From the NCBI GenBank assembly GCA_900541125.1, contig UQIK01000005.1, positions 43,127 through 107,126 of the forward strand: a DNA stretch of 64,000 nucleotides, written 5' to 3'. The notes below the pieces were generated by a model. That model worked only from the letters and a program-made list of their open reading frames with translations, was not told the origin of the DNA and searched no databases. The position numbers were made by a program, and so were the translations under genes. The DNA comes from an uncultured Collinsella sp. (lineage in GTDB: Bacteria; Actinomycetota; Coriobacteriia; Coriobacteriales; Coriobacteriaceae). Below, in pieces: positions 49,678 through 57,774 of the stretch (positions are counted from its first letter, which is position 1; the number at the start of each line of letters is the position of its first letter).

Positions 49678-50763
49678 CTATTCCTCTTTGGCAAGATCAA
49701 AGGTCACGGTGATTCGATCACGCGAAACACGGATCTTTGGGTCGCCGCAAAGGTTGAGATAGTACCGAGCGGCAAGGTCATTAAAGTCGCGCTCCACAGC
49801 ACGCGAAAACTGTGCCATGTCATCCTTGGCAATACGTAACCCGCGACGATCTTTCGCGAGATCGACAGGAGCCGGCGCATGCGAGGACGAATCACGCTCG
49901 CGCAGCAGACGCGCGGTCACACCGCGAACGGGCTTAATCTGCCCTGCCAAAATGCGATGTGCCGTGCGCTCGGACATCTCAAGACCCAAACCCGAGCAGA
50001 TACGGATAAAGTCCTCGGCATCGGAGGCAAGGCCTAAACGATCGACAACCGGAAGCTCGCTCTCGTCGTCAATGAACAGGAGACGCGACGTATCGAGCCG
50101 ACTTGACGCCTGAGCATAAAGGGTCGCGGCAATCTCAGACGGAGAACCAAGATAAACATCGCAATCACGCAGCTCCTCGAGCGCAAACTCACAGGCAGCG
50201 CGAATAATATTATGCGGGCCGCGAGCACAGACATAACGTCCGTCCTCATCCTTGACGGCCTGGGGCCAGCTGGACTGATCGGCACGCTCACTGAGGCGGT
50301 CGGCTGCAACGCTCACCTTAAAGGCTGAACCAAGATCGACGCCGGACGTGACCACACGGGCCTCGTCGGTGTTCTGCTTGATCGAAAACAATGCCATGCC
50401 ACGACCGTGAACGCCCCAACGGTCCATCTTCATGCTCTCGAGCTTTGAGGTAACGCGAGCATCAAAGATTCGCTCTTGCATATCCTGCGGAACACCCGAG
50501 CCGTTATCCAGAAAGACAAGCGTGCGGACGCCATCTTCCTTGGTCGTGGCGAGATAGACCTTGTCGGCGCCGGCATCGCGAGCATTACGGAGCATTTCGA
50601 TGACGATATCCTCGACATGCTGAATGTCGTGCTTTGCCTGGCGCCGCTCGGCCTCCGAAACGCGGAGGCGGACATACCCCTCGCCAAGGTTCTCCTCGAC
50701 GCGAAGGTTGCCCTCCCCCGACATCGACGCGATAAATGAGATGAGCTCGTTCGCGTCGCTCAT
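49678..50763 (-). CDS. GHKL-type ATP-binding protein of unknown function
   Basis: A 361-residue protein with an N-terminal HSP90/MutL/histidine-kinase-type ATPase: E-M-L-R-N-A-R-D-A-G-A (N box), L-D-N-G-S-G-V (G1) and W-G-V-H-G-R-G-M-A-L-F-S (G2). There is no His-kinase phosphoacceptor or sensor domain. The C-terminal half, with L-L-x-x-R and an R-x-S-R-D-R-I-T-V-T end, is not recognised. It lies between spoVS and rny with 1 base to the latter. Candidate chaperone-like or RNA-degradation-linked ATPase. Confidence 0.75.
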   Translation of the reverse strand: MSDANELISFIASMSGEGNLRVEENLGEGYVRLRVSEAERRQAKHDIQHVEDIVIEMLRNARDAGADKVYLATTKEDGVRTLVFLDNGSGVPQDMQERIFDARVTSKLESMKMDRWGVHGRGMALFSIKQNTDEARVVTSGVDLGSAFKVSVAADRLSERADQSSWPQAVKDEDGRYVCARGPHNIIRAACEFALEELRDCDVYLGSPSEIAATLYAQASSRLDTSRLLFIDDESELPVVDRLGLASDAEDFIRICSGLGLEMSERTAHRILAGQIKPVRGVTARLLRERDSSSHAPAPVDLAKDRRGLRIAKDDMAQFSRAVERDFNDLAARYYLNLCGDPKIRVSRDRITVTFDLAKEE

Positions 50764-50764
50764 G

Positions 50765-52315
50765 TTATTTAGCGATATCGACAGCGCGGCTCTCGCGAAT
50801 CACGACGACGCGCACCTGACCGGGATACTCCATCTCTTCCTCGATCTGATGGGCGATATCGTGAGCCAGGACCGTGGACTGGGCATCGGAGATCTTGTCC
50901 GGCTGAACCATGACGTGGACCTCGCGACCAGCCTGCATGGCATAGGTACGCTCGACGCCATCATGGGAGTTGGCAATCTCCTCGAGCTTCTCAAGACGCT
51001 TGATGTAGTTCTCGGCAGACTCGCGACGGGCACCGGGGCGAGAGGCAGAGACAGCATCGGCGGCCTGTACCAGGACATCGAGCACCGTGTTGGGGTCGAC
51101 GTCGGCATGGTGAGCCTCGATAGCGTGGACGATAACGGGCTTCTCGCCATAACGGCGGGCAAGCTCGGCGCCGATGACGGCATGCGGGCCCTCGACGTCA
51201 TGGTCGATTGCCTTGCCCAGGTCGTGCAGCAGGCCGGCGCGCTTGGCGGTAACAACGTCCAGGCCAAGCTCGGAAGCCATTACGCCGCACAGGTCAGAGA
51301 CCTCGAGGGAGTGCTGAAGCACGTTCTGACCAAACGAGGTACGGTAGCGCAGGGCACCAAGGGTCTTGACGATCTCGGGGTGCAGGTCGTGAATGCCGGT
51401 ATCGAATGCAGCTTGCTCGCCAGCCTCGCGCACGCGCTGCTGAACCAGGTCGGCAGCCTTGTGATACATCTCCTCGATGCGGGCGGGGTGAATGCGACCG
51501 TCGGCGATGAGGTTCTCCAGAGCAACACGGGCGGTCTCACGACGGACCGGATCGAAGCTCGAAAGAACGACGGTCTCGGGCGTGTCGTCGATCACGAGGT
51601 TGACGCCGGAAACCTGCTCGAAGGTCCGGATGTTGCGACCCTCGCGACCGATGATACGGCCCTTGAGGTCATCAGAGGGAATGTGCACGGAGGTAACGGT
51701 GACCTCGGCAGTGTGGTCGGCAGCGCAGCGCTGAATCGCCAGGGACAGAATCTCCTGGGCGGTCTTGTGGCACTCGGCGCGAACCTGCTGCTCGGACTCG
51801 CGAATGATCGTGGCAGCCTCGTGGGTGACCTCGCCGCGAACCTTATCGAGGAGCTCCTTGTGGGCGTCCTCACGGGTCAGGTCGGCGATACGCTCGAGCT
51901 CGGAGGTCTGCTTGGCGCAGAGCTCCTCAAGCTCGCGGGAGCGCTTCTCGACCTGACCGGCCTGACTGGACAGCTGATGCTCGCGCTTGTCGAGAGCGTC
52001 GTTGCGGCGATCGAGGGATTCCTCGCGCTGCATCACGCGATTCTCGAGCGTACGAATCTCGTTCTTACGCTGCTTGTCCTCGGCCTCGGCGGCCTGCTTG
52101 TTCTTGATGATCTCTTCTTTAGCCTCGAGCAGAGCCTCTTTTTTGAGGGTCTCGGCCTGACGCTTAGCATCACCGATCAGGGACTCAGCCTGTGCGTGTG
52201 CCGACTGGATCTTTTCGTCGGCCTCGTGAAGACGACCCTGCTTGGCGGTGCGCATGTAGGCAATGGCGGCGATGGCACCCAAAACGATGCCAACGAGCGC
52301 TGCGATGATAGGCAT
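50765..52315 (-). CDS. rny: Ribonuclease Y
   Basis: A 516-residue membrane-anchored endoribonuclease: an N-terminal helix (about 3-22), a long coiled coil to about 195, a KH domain (I-G-R-E-G-R-N-I-R-T) and an HD domain (L-L-H-D-L-G-K-A-I-D-H, with a later H-H-A-D). It starts bulk mRNA decay at the membrane; RNase J, its usual degradosome partner, is encoded at 62068. I chose the ATG behind AAAGGAG; a GTG two codons earlier overlaps that site. Confidence 0.93.
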   Translation of the reverse strand: MPIIAALVGIVLGAIAAIAYMRTAKQGRLHEADEKIQSAHAQAESLIGDAKRQAETLKKEALLEAKEEIIKNKQAAEAEDKQRKNEIRTLENRVMQREESLDRRNDALDKREHQLSSQAGQVEKRSRELEELCAKQTSELERIADLTREDAHKELLDKVRGEVTHEAATIIRESEQQVRAECHKTAQEILSLAIQRCAADHTAEVTVTSVHIPSDDLKGRIIGREGRNIRTFEQVSGVNLVIDDTPETVVLSSFDPVRRETARVALENLIADGRIHPARIEEMYHKAADLVQQRVREAGEQAAFDTGIHDLHPEIVKTLGALRYRTSFGQNVLQHSLEVSDLCGVMASELGLDVVTAKRAGLLHDLGKAIDHDVEGPHAVIGAELARRYGEKPVIVHAIEAHHADVDPNTVLDVLVQAADAVSASRPGARRESAENYIKRLEKLEEIANSHDGVERTYAMQAGREVHVMVQPDKISDAQSTVLAHDIAHQIEEEMEYPGQVRVVVIRESRAVDIAK

Positions 52316-52321
52316 GCTCAC

Positions 52322-52572
52322 TCCTTTTTATGGATTCGTTACACAACAAAGCGAACCGTCCTTACGAACGGCTCGCGACATTTGAGTAATATGGGCGCAG
52401 CTTATGCGGGTCGGATACAGATAAACATATAAACAAACTCATCACAGATGAGCACATATCACAAAGCAAATGACAGTGTTTATCGTACGTTGAACCACAA
52501 CAACTGTCAAATAAATGGACCCAGTACGGCGGCTAAAACGCGGTGAACGGCAGGGCCACAAAACGCATACGC
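52322..52572 (-). other. Intergenic region before rny
   Basis: About 250 AT-rich bases between recX and rny. A short hairpin (ACCGTCC/GAACGGCT-like, about 52350-52370) followed on the minus strand by CTTTGTTG may end recX transcription. The rest presumably carries the rny promoter. Confidence 0.35.
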
Positions 52573-53265
52573 CTAAAGCGCACATTCCTCGCATTCGGCA
52601 TCGAGGCGTGCCTTAACGGCATCGGCGGCGATGTGATACGAAAAGCCCTTGCCCATTAAAAACCGAACCAGTTTTTCGAATCCGCGCGTCTCTGGAACAC
52701 GCCGCTTGGCGAGCAGGGCTGACGCACGCGCCAAATCGTCTTCGACGGCAAAATATTCCTCGGGATAACCAGGAATGTCATCGAGCACGACATGACGGCG
52801 CTTGAGCTCGGTCTCGATTTTGCGCTGTCCCCAACCGCGCCGCTTGCGTTCCTCGATAAAGTACGAGCAAAAGCGGTTCTCGTCTAAAAAGCGATACTCG
52901 GTGGCGCGCTCGACGGCGAAATCAATCGCGGGCTGGCGAAAGCCGTAGCGAGCCAACTTGTCACGGACCTCACCCGTCGCATGGTCGCGGCGCGATAACA
53001 TCTCGGTCACCATGGTAAGTGCACATTTACGCTCGATGAGCTGCACCGCCTCACGAAAGTTGTCCCAATCACAGGGAAGATCGGGGCGGTTTTTGACATA
53101 CAGCCGCGCGACCCGCACGGGAATCCAAATGGACCGCTCAAAACCGCCCTCAAGCTCACAATCGATATGTGCGCAAGGCTTTTTGGACGCATGCCCGCTC
53201 GAGAACGAGGAGGCCGCCTTCTTATCGGGAAAGACGACCGTGGCCTCGGTCACCGTATACGACAT
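52573..53265 (-). CDS. recX: Regulatory protein RecX
   Basis: A 230-residue protein, 11 bases after recA. The three-helix repeats of RecX are visible: L-x-R-R-D-H-A-T-G-E-V-R-D-K-L-A-R-Y-G-F, then F-L-D-E-N-R-F-C-S-Y-F-I-E-E-R and R-R-G-W-G-Q-R-K-I-E-T-E-L-K-R-R. It caps or destabilises RecA filaments. An N-terminal extension of about 60 residues is longer than in E. coli, as in other actinobacteria. Confidence 0.9.
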   Translation of the reverse strand: MSYTVTEATVVFPDKKAASSFSSGHASKKPCAHIDCELEGGFERSIWIPVRVARLYVKNRPDLPCDWDNFREAVQLIERKCALTMVTEMLSRRDHATGEVRDKLARYGFRQPAIDFAVERATEYRFLDENRFCSYFIEERKRRGWGQRKIETELKRRHVVLDDIPGYPEEYFAVEDDLARASALLAKRRVPETRGFEKLVRFLMGKGFSYHIAADAVKARLDAECEECAL

Positions 53266-53276
53266 GAGCGTAACCG

Positions 53277-54425
53277 CTACTCGTCGTCATCATCGAGCAT
53301 GGCGGAACCATCGATGGCGTAAAGCTCGTCAAACTCCTCAGGCGCAGGCTGATCGGTCAGCTCGACCTCGGACGGAGCATCGTCATCAAACTCAAGCCCG
53401 CAGGCAAGGCGGACCTTATGCTCAATCTCGTCGGCGCAATCGGGGTGTTCGCGCAGGAACGCCTTGGCGGCCTCGCGACCGTTGCCGAGCTTGTCCTCGC
53501 CATAGGCAAACCAGGAGCCCATCTTCTTGCAGATGCCGCACTCGACAGCCATGTCCAGAATCGAGCCCTCCTTAGAGATGCCCGTACCGTACATAATGTC
53601 GAACTCAGCAGAACGGAACGGAGCTGCCACCTTGTTCTTAACGACCTTAGCGCGCACGCGGTTACCGATAACCTCGTCCTTAAGCTTAATGCTGTCGATA
53701 CGGCGAATGTCGATACGCACCGAAGAGAAGAATTTAAGGGCGCGGCCGCCCGTCGTGGTCTCGGGGTTGCCGAACATGACGCCGATCTTCTCACGCAGCT
53801 GGTTAATGAAGATGCACGTCGTGTTGGACTTGGACAGCGAGCCGGCGAGCTTGCGGAGCGCCTGGCTCATCAGGCGAGCCTGAAGACCGACCGTAGTGTC
53901 GCCGATTTCTCCCTCGATCTCGGCACGCGGGGTCAGCGCGGCGACGGAGTCAACAACGATGGCATCGATGGCGCCGGAACGCACAAGCATGTCAACAATC
54001 TCAAGCGCCTGCTCACCCGTATCGGGCTGGGAAATGAGCACCTCGTCGATATCCACGCCGATGCGCGCGGCATACGTGGGATCGAGCGCGTGCTCGGCAT
54101 CGATAAATGCCACAACGCCACCCATTGCCTGGGCCTCGGCCAAGATCTCGAGCGAAAGCGTCGTCTTACCGGAGGACTCGGGACCGTAGATCTCGACGAT
54201 TCGGCCGCGCGGCACACCGCCGATACCCAGAGCGGCATCGAGTGCCAGAGCGCCCGTAGGGATGGCCTCGACCTCGAGCTCGGGGCCACCGTCGCCGTAC
54301 CTCATGATGGAACCCTGGCCGAATTTCTTCTCGATCTCGGCCTTGGTGGTGGCGATCATCTCATCGCGCTCTTTACCCGTCGTGCGAGCATGAACGGTAC
54401 GTACGGGACCTGAATTCTTGGCCAT
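53277..54425 (-). CDS. recA: Recombinase RecA
   Basis: A 382-residue protein. The Walker A loop G-P-E-S-S-G-K-T-T, Walker B V-V-D-S-V-A-A-L, the L2 region and F-x-N-Q-L-R-E-K-I-G-V are typical. The acidic C-terminal tail (about 345-382) is long. It pairs homologous DNA and triggers LexA cleavage. The start is the ATG with GAGGAGGGC before it. A perfect SOS palindrome lies at 54464-54477. Confidence 0.96.
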   Translation of the reverse strand: MAKNSGPVRTVHARTTGKERDEMIATTKAEIEKKFGQGSIMRYGDGGPELEVEAIPTGALALDAALGIGGVPRGRIVEIYGPESSGKTTLSLEILAEAQAMGGVVAFIDAEHALDPTYAARIGVDIDEVLISQPDTGEQALEIVDMLVRSGAIDAIVVDSVAALTPRAEIEGEIGDTTVGLQARLMSQALRKLAGSLSKSNTTCIFINQLREKIGVMFGNPETTTGGRALKFFSSVRIDIRRIDSIKLKDEVIGNRVRAKVVKNKVAAPFRSAEFDIMYGTGISKEGSILDMAVECGICKKMGSWFAYGEDKLGNGREAAKAFLREHPDCADEIEHKVRLACGLEFDDDAPSEVELTDQPAPEEFDELYAIDGSAMLDDDDE

Positions 54426-54463
54426 GAATAGCCCTCCTCTTAACAACTTGCATCGATAATAAA

Positions 54464-54477
54464 CGAACGGCTGTTCG
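54464..54477 (-). promoter_or_regulatory. SOS box of recA
   Basis: CGAAC-GGCT-GTTCG, a fully symmetric 14-base LexA site 39 bases before the recA start. Confidence 0.88.
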
Positions 54478-54651
54478 TGGTCAACCGTTCAGATAAATCA
54501 TATGCAGCCGACCTTTCCAAAAACCAACCAAACGCCGACCATACACTGACCAAATGCTTGACCACAAAGGACCAAATATGAACAAGGCAGGCAAAATTAC
54601 GTCTACAACCAGCACAAACGCCAAATGAGCCTAAGGTCCCTATCTCCACAA

Positions 54652-54674
54652 TTAAGGGGCCCGGAGGCCCCTTA
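54652..54674 (-). terminator. Hairpin after cinA, probable terminator
   Basis: A 9-bp perfect stem (54653-54661 with 54666-54674) 9 bases beyond the cinA stop; the tail on the minus strand is TTAATTGT, only moderately T-rich. Confidence 0.5.
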
Positions 54675-54682
54675 AAACACGT

Positions 54683-55213
54683 CTATTCCATAGAGTTGAG
54701 CACAAGGGCAATGCGACCCAATGCCTCCGTGACCGCATGGGCACGAACACACGAACGGTCGCCATCATAGTGGCAGCGCACAGAGTCCACGACCGGCACT
54801 CCACCATCGGCGGAACGATGCGCCCAGCCAATATAAAAAGTGCCCGCAGGATCGTCCTCAGTGCCACCGCCGGGGCCGGCATAACCCGTTGCGCTCACTG
54901 CAATATCGCTCTGGTACAGCTCCAGCGAACCCGATGCCATTTCGCGCGCAGTTTGATGCGACACCGCGGTGCAGCGGTCGAGCGTCTCCTGCTCAACACC
55001 CAGCACGCGATGCTTAATCTCATCGCAGTAGGTCACCGCACCGCCACGCAGCACCGCCGAGGCGCCCGGGATATCCGCAATCGTCGAGGCGATCATACCC
55101 GCCGTCAGCGACTCAGCCGTCGAAACCGTCACGCCCCGAGCGCTCGCGCGCTCGACGATATCGCGCGCCAGCTCCTCGTTATATGCGGAAATCTGCTCAA
55201 AAGAGTCCGTCAT
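54683..55213 (-). CDS. cinA: CinA-type nicotinamide-nucleotide amidase (C-terminal domain only)
   Basis: A 176-residue protein. T-A-E-S-L-T-A-G-M-I, then G-G-x-V-T-Y-C-D-E-I-K, A-x-S-x-x-T-A-R-E-M-A and T-G-Y-A-G-P-G-G are the PncC/CinA-C motifs; the catalytic Ser is in the first. It deamidates NMN in pyridine-nucleotide salvage. The N-terminal COG1058 domain of full-length CinA is absent, as in E. coli PncC. Next to recA, as cinA often is. Confidence 0.9.
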   Translation of the reverse strand: MTDSFEQISAYNEELARDIVERASARGVTVSTAESLTAGMIASTIADIPGASAVLRGGAVTYCDEIKHRVLGVEQETLDRCTAVSHQTAREMASGSLELYQSDIAVSATGYAGPGGGTEDDPAGTFYIGWAHRSADGGVPVVDSVRCHYDGDRSCVRAHAVTEALGRIALVLNSME

Positions 55214-55225
55214 ACCCACCAGGAC

Positions 55226-55864
55226 CTAGACCGAAAAGACGATCTTGCGGCAGTTCCAGAAGTACTGGGCGCCCGAGATAACGGTCAAGACAACGGCAAC
55301 GGCATACAGGAAGCGCGACACCGAGTAGATGCCGAGCGTCAGCGCCACCGGGCCAAGGTGCAAGCCGGCCATAGCAAAAACGCACAGGTAACCGCAGATG
55401 GAGACCATCGTGGTTGCCGTCTTGTACTTGCCGAGCTTATCGGCCGCAACGACCACACCGGCTGCACTCGCGACCATGCGAAGGGCGCTCACCAGCAGCT
55501 CACGGAACAGGATAATGAACACGGACCACACGGTCACCATGCCAAAATCCAAGAACAGCAGCAGGGCCGAGAACACGAGCAGCTTATCGGCGATGGGGTC
55601 CAAGAATTTACCGAAGTCGGTGATCTCGTTGCGCGAACGCGCCAGATAACCGTCGACCTTATCGGTGCACGACAGGATCACATACAGAATGAAGGCAGCG
55701 GCGGCGAGCGGGCCGTCGAAGGTGCTCCAATCCGTACCGGCAACACTCGTGTGAGAAAGCGCCGACACGATCATGAACACCGGAATAAAGACGATACGCA
55801 CACACGTCACGATGTTGGCGGGCGTCCAAACACTCGTCAGTTCCTTATTGCTCTCGTTAGCCAC
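55226..55864 (-). CDS. pgsA: CDP-diacylglycerol-glycerol-3-phosphate 3-phosphatidyltransferase
   Basis: A 212-residue membrane protein with a GTG start behind TAGGAGAG. The signature D-K-V-D-G-Y-L-A-R, then G-K-F-L-D-P-I-A-D-K is complete. N-x-V-T-x-x-R near the N terminus is typical of PgsA. It makes phosphatidylglycerol phosphate. It lies between rimO and cinA, the classical pgsA-cinA-recA order, so this copy is the better candidate for true PgsA than the one at 34244. Confidence 0.92.
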   Translation of the reverse strand: MANESNKELTSVWTPANIVTCVRIVFIPVFMIVSALSHTSVAGTDWSTFDGPLAAAAFILYVILSCTDKVDGYLARSRNEITDFGKFLDPIADKLLVFSALLLFLDFGMVTVWSVFIILFRELLVSALRMVASAAGVVVAADKLGKYKTATTMVSICGYLCVFAMAGLHLGPVALTLGIYSVSRFLYAVAVVLTVISGAQYFWNCRKIVFSV

Positions 55865-55873
55865 GACGCTCTC

Positions 55874-57223
55874 CTACTCCACAACATGACCGATAAGCTC
55901 ATAGCAGAAGCTATCGGTAAACTCGACGGTCAGAATATCGCCCACGGACGCCTCGCTGGCGTCCAAGTGCACCGCGCCATCGGAATCGGGCGCCTGGAAC
56001 CAGGCATGGCCGATCAGCTCGACGCCATCCTCGGTCTCTTCGATACCGTCGACGATTACCTGGGCGCGCTCGCCCACATGCGCGGCGGTGGCGGCAAAAC
56101 CGAGCGACTCGGCCAGGTCCATGGCCTCCTGGGCGCGCTCGAGCTTGACCTCTTCGTCGACCTGACCCTCCATCTTAGCGGCCAGGCTGCCCTCCTCCTG
56201 CGAGTAGGCAAAGACGCTCGTGTAGTCAAAGCCGACGGTGTCCATAAAGTCGATAAGGTCGCGGAACTCGTCGTCGGTCTCGGTCGGGAAGCCGACCATG
56301 GCCGTGGAACGAATCACGATGCCGGGGATGCGCTCGCGAAGGTCGCGGAACAGATCCTCGAGCTCCTGGCGCGAACCGGAGCGACGCATGGCCTTGAGAA
56401 TGCGCGCGTCGCAGTGCTGCACGGGGATATCGATATAGGGCAGCACCTCGGGCGTATCGCGAATCGTCTCGATGAGTTCGTCAGTCATGCCCTCGGGCTG
56501 TAGATAGAGCACGCGGACCCAGACGTTGTGCGGGCGCACGGCCTCGGCGACGGCACGCAGCAGCTGCGCCAGATTGCGCGGCGAGCCCTCGGCGGCGTCC
56601 TCTTCGGCAAAGTCGGTGCCCCAAATACCCGTGTCCTGGCCGATCAGCACGATCTCGCGCACACCGCCGGCAACCAGGTCGCGCACCTCGGAGATAATGC
56701 TCTCGGCATTGCGTGAATGATAGCGACCGCGAATATAGGGAATCATGCAGAAGCTGCAGAAGCGGTTGCAGCCATCGGAAATCTTGACGTAGGCGACAGC
56801 GCCCTCGACAGTGCGCTTGACCTGCGGAATATAGGCTGCGATCTCACGCTCGACACCCAGCACGCCATCGATGACCGCCACGATGCCGTCCTCCTCGTCG
56901 GCCTTCACAAAGGCAGCGACCTCGGGCAGCTCGTCGGGCAGGTCGTCGCCATAGCGCGACGGCACACAGCCGCACATGACGATGGGGCAAGAACGAACGC
57001 CGTCCTGAACCTCATTGGCGAGCCCGAGCGTGGTCTCGATGCTCTCGGACGTTGCGGAGGCGAGAAACGAGCATGTATTGACGATGGCGATATCGGCATC
57101 CTGCGGGTCGAAAGCCTCTTCGTAGCCTGCGGCGGTCAAAAGAGAACGCATGCGGTCGGTGTCAACCTCGTTCTTAGCGCACCCGAGGGTGATGTAGAGC
57201 ACGGAGCCCAACGGTGTATCCAT
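55874..57223 (-). CDS. rimO: Ribosomal protein S12 methylthiotransferase RimO
   Basis: A 449-residue radical-SAM methylthiotransferase related to MiaB (47866-49242). L-G-C-A-K-N-E-V-D opens the UPF0004 domain, and G-C-N-R-F-C-S-F-C is the SAM cluster site. The C-terminal TRAM domain is acidic, as in RimO but not MiaB. It methylthiolates an aspartate of S12. Confidence 0.93.
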   Translation of the reverse strand: MDTPLGSVLYITLGCAKNEVDTDRMRSLLTAAGYEEAFDPQDADIAIVNTCSFLASATSESIETTLGLANEVQDGVRSCPIVMCGCVPSRYGDDLPDELPEVAAFVKADEEDGIVAVIDGVLGVEREIAAYIPQVKRTVEGAVAYVKISDGCNRFCSFCMIPYIRGRYHSRNAESIISEVRDLVAGGVREIVLIGQDTGIWGTDFAEEDAAEGSPRNLAQLLRAVAEAVRPHNVWVRVLYLQPEGMTDELIETIRDTPEVLPYIDIPVQHCDARILKAMRRSGSRQELEDLFRDLRERIPGIVIRSTAMVGFPTETDDEFRDLIDFMDTVGFDYTSVFAYSQEEGSLAAKMEGQVDEEVKLERAQEAMDLAESLGFAATAAHVGERAQVIVDGIEETEDGVELIGHAWFQAPDSDGAVHLDASEASVGDILTVEFTDSFCYELIGHVVE

Positions 57224-57250
57224 GTTGGAGAGCGGTCCTTTCGAATGATA

Positions 57251-57748
57251 TTAGCGGTAGTTGGTGAACTGCAGCGGCTGGCCGTAGTCCTGATCGCGCA
57301 GGAACTGAATCACGGTCTGCAACGCGTCCTTCGAAGCAGAGGAAACACGCAGCTTGTCGGCCTCGATGGTGACCTTGACCTTGAGCTTTTGATCCTTGAT
57401 GTCCTTGTTGATCTTCTTGGCGGTCGCCTGGTCGATACCCTCGACGATATGGCCGAGCACGCGCACGGTGCCGCCCGACGCCGCCTGCGGAGCATCCCAC
57501 GAGACAGCCTTGAGGTCGATGCCGCGCTTGATGAGCTTGGAGCTCAGCACGTCGATAATCTGCTTAGAGACAAAGTCAGCCGGGGCGCTGATCGTAAAGA
57601 GCTTGTCGCCCTTCGAAAGCTCGATCGTGGCGCCGGAATCCTTAAGGTCATAGCGCTGGGAAATCTCGCGCGTGGTCTGCTGGAAGGCGTTGTCGACCTC
57701 TTGCATGTTGACCTCGGACACGACGTCGAAGCTGGAATCTTTAGCCAT
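57251..57748 (-). CDS. YajQ-family nucleotide-binding protein
   Basis: A 165-residue protein: S-F-D-V-V-S-E-V-N at the start, R-Y-D-L-K-D-S-G and L-R-V-S-S-x-S-K-D-A-L-Q at the family positions. YajQ binds nucleotides and in some bacteria cyclic di-GMP; its role in Actinobacteria is not known. Separated from rimO by 27 bases. Confidence 0.92.
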   Translation of the reverse strand: MAKDSSFDVVSEVNMQEVDNAFQQTTREISQRYDLKDSGATIELSKGDKLFTISAPADFVSKQIIDVLSSKLIKRGIDLKAVSWDAPQAASGGTVRVLGHIVEGIDQATAKKINKDIKDQKLKVKVTIEADKLRVSSASKDALQTVIQFLRDQDYGQPLQFTNYR

Positions 57749-57774
57749 GATGTTTCCTTTCGCGTACGAGCGGC

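Noticed and set aside
50624..52432. 602-codon rightward frame opposite rny
   Set aside because: Antisense to RNase Y, whose KH and HD motifs are clear.
54737..56503. 588-codon rightward frame across cinA, pgsA and rimO
   Set aside because: It spans three recognised leftward genes in antisense and is His/Arg-rich, typical of a shadow frame.
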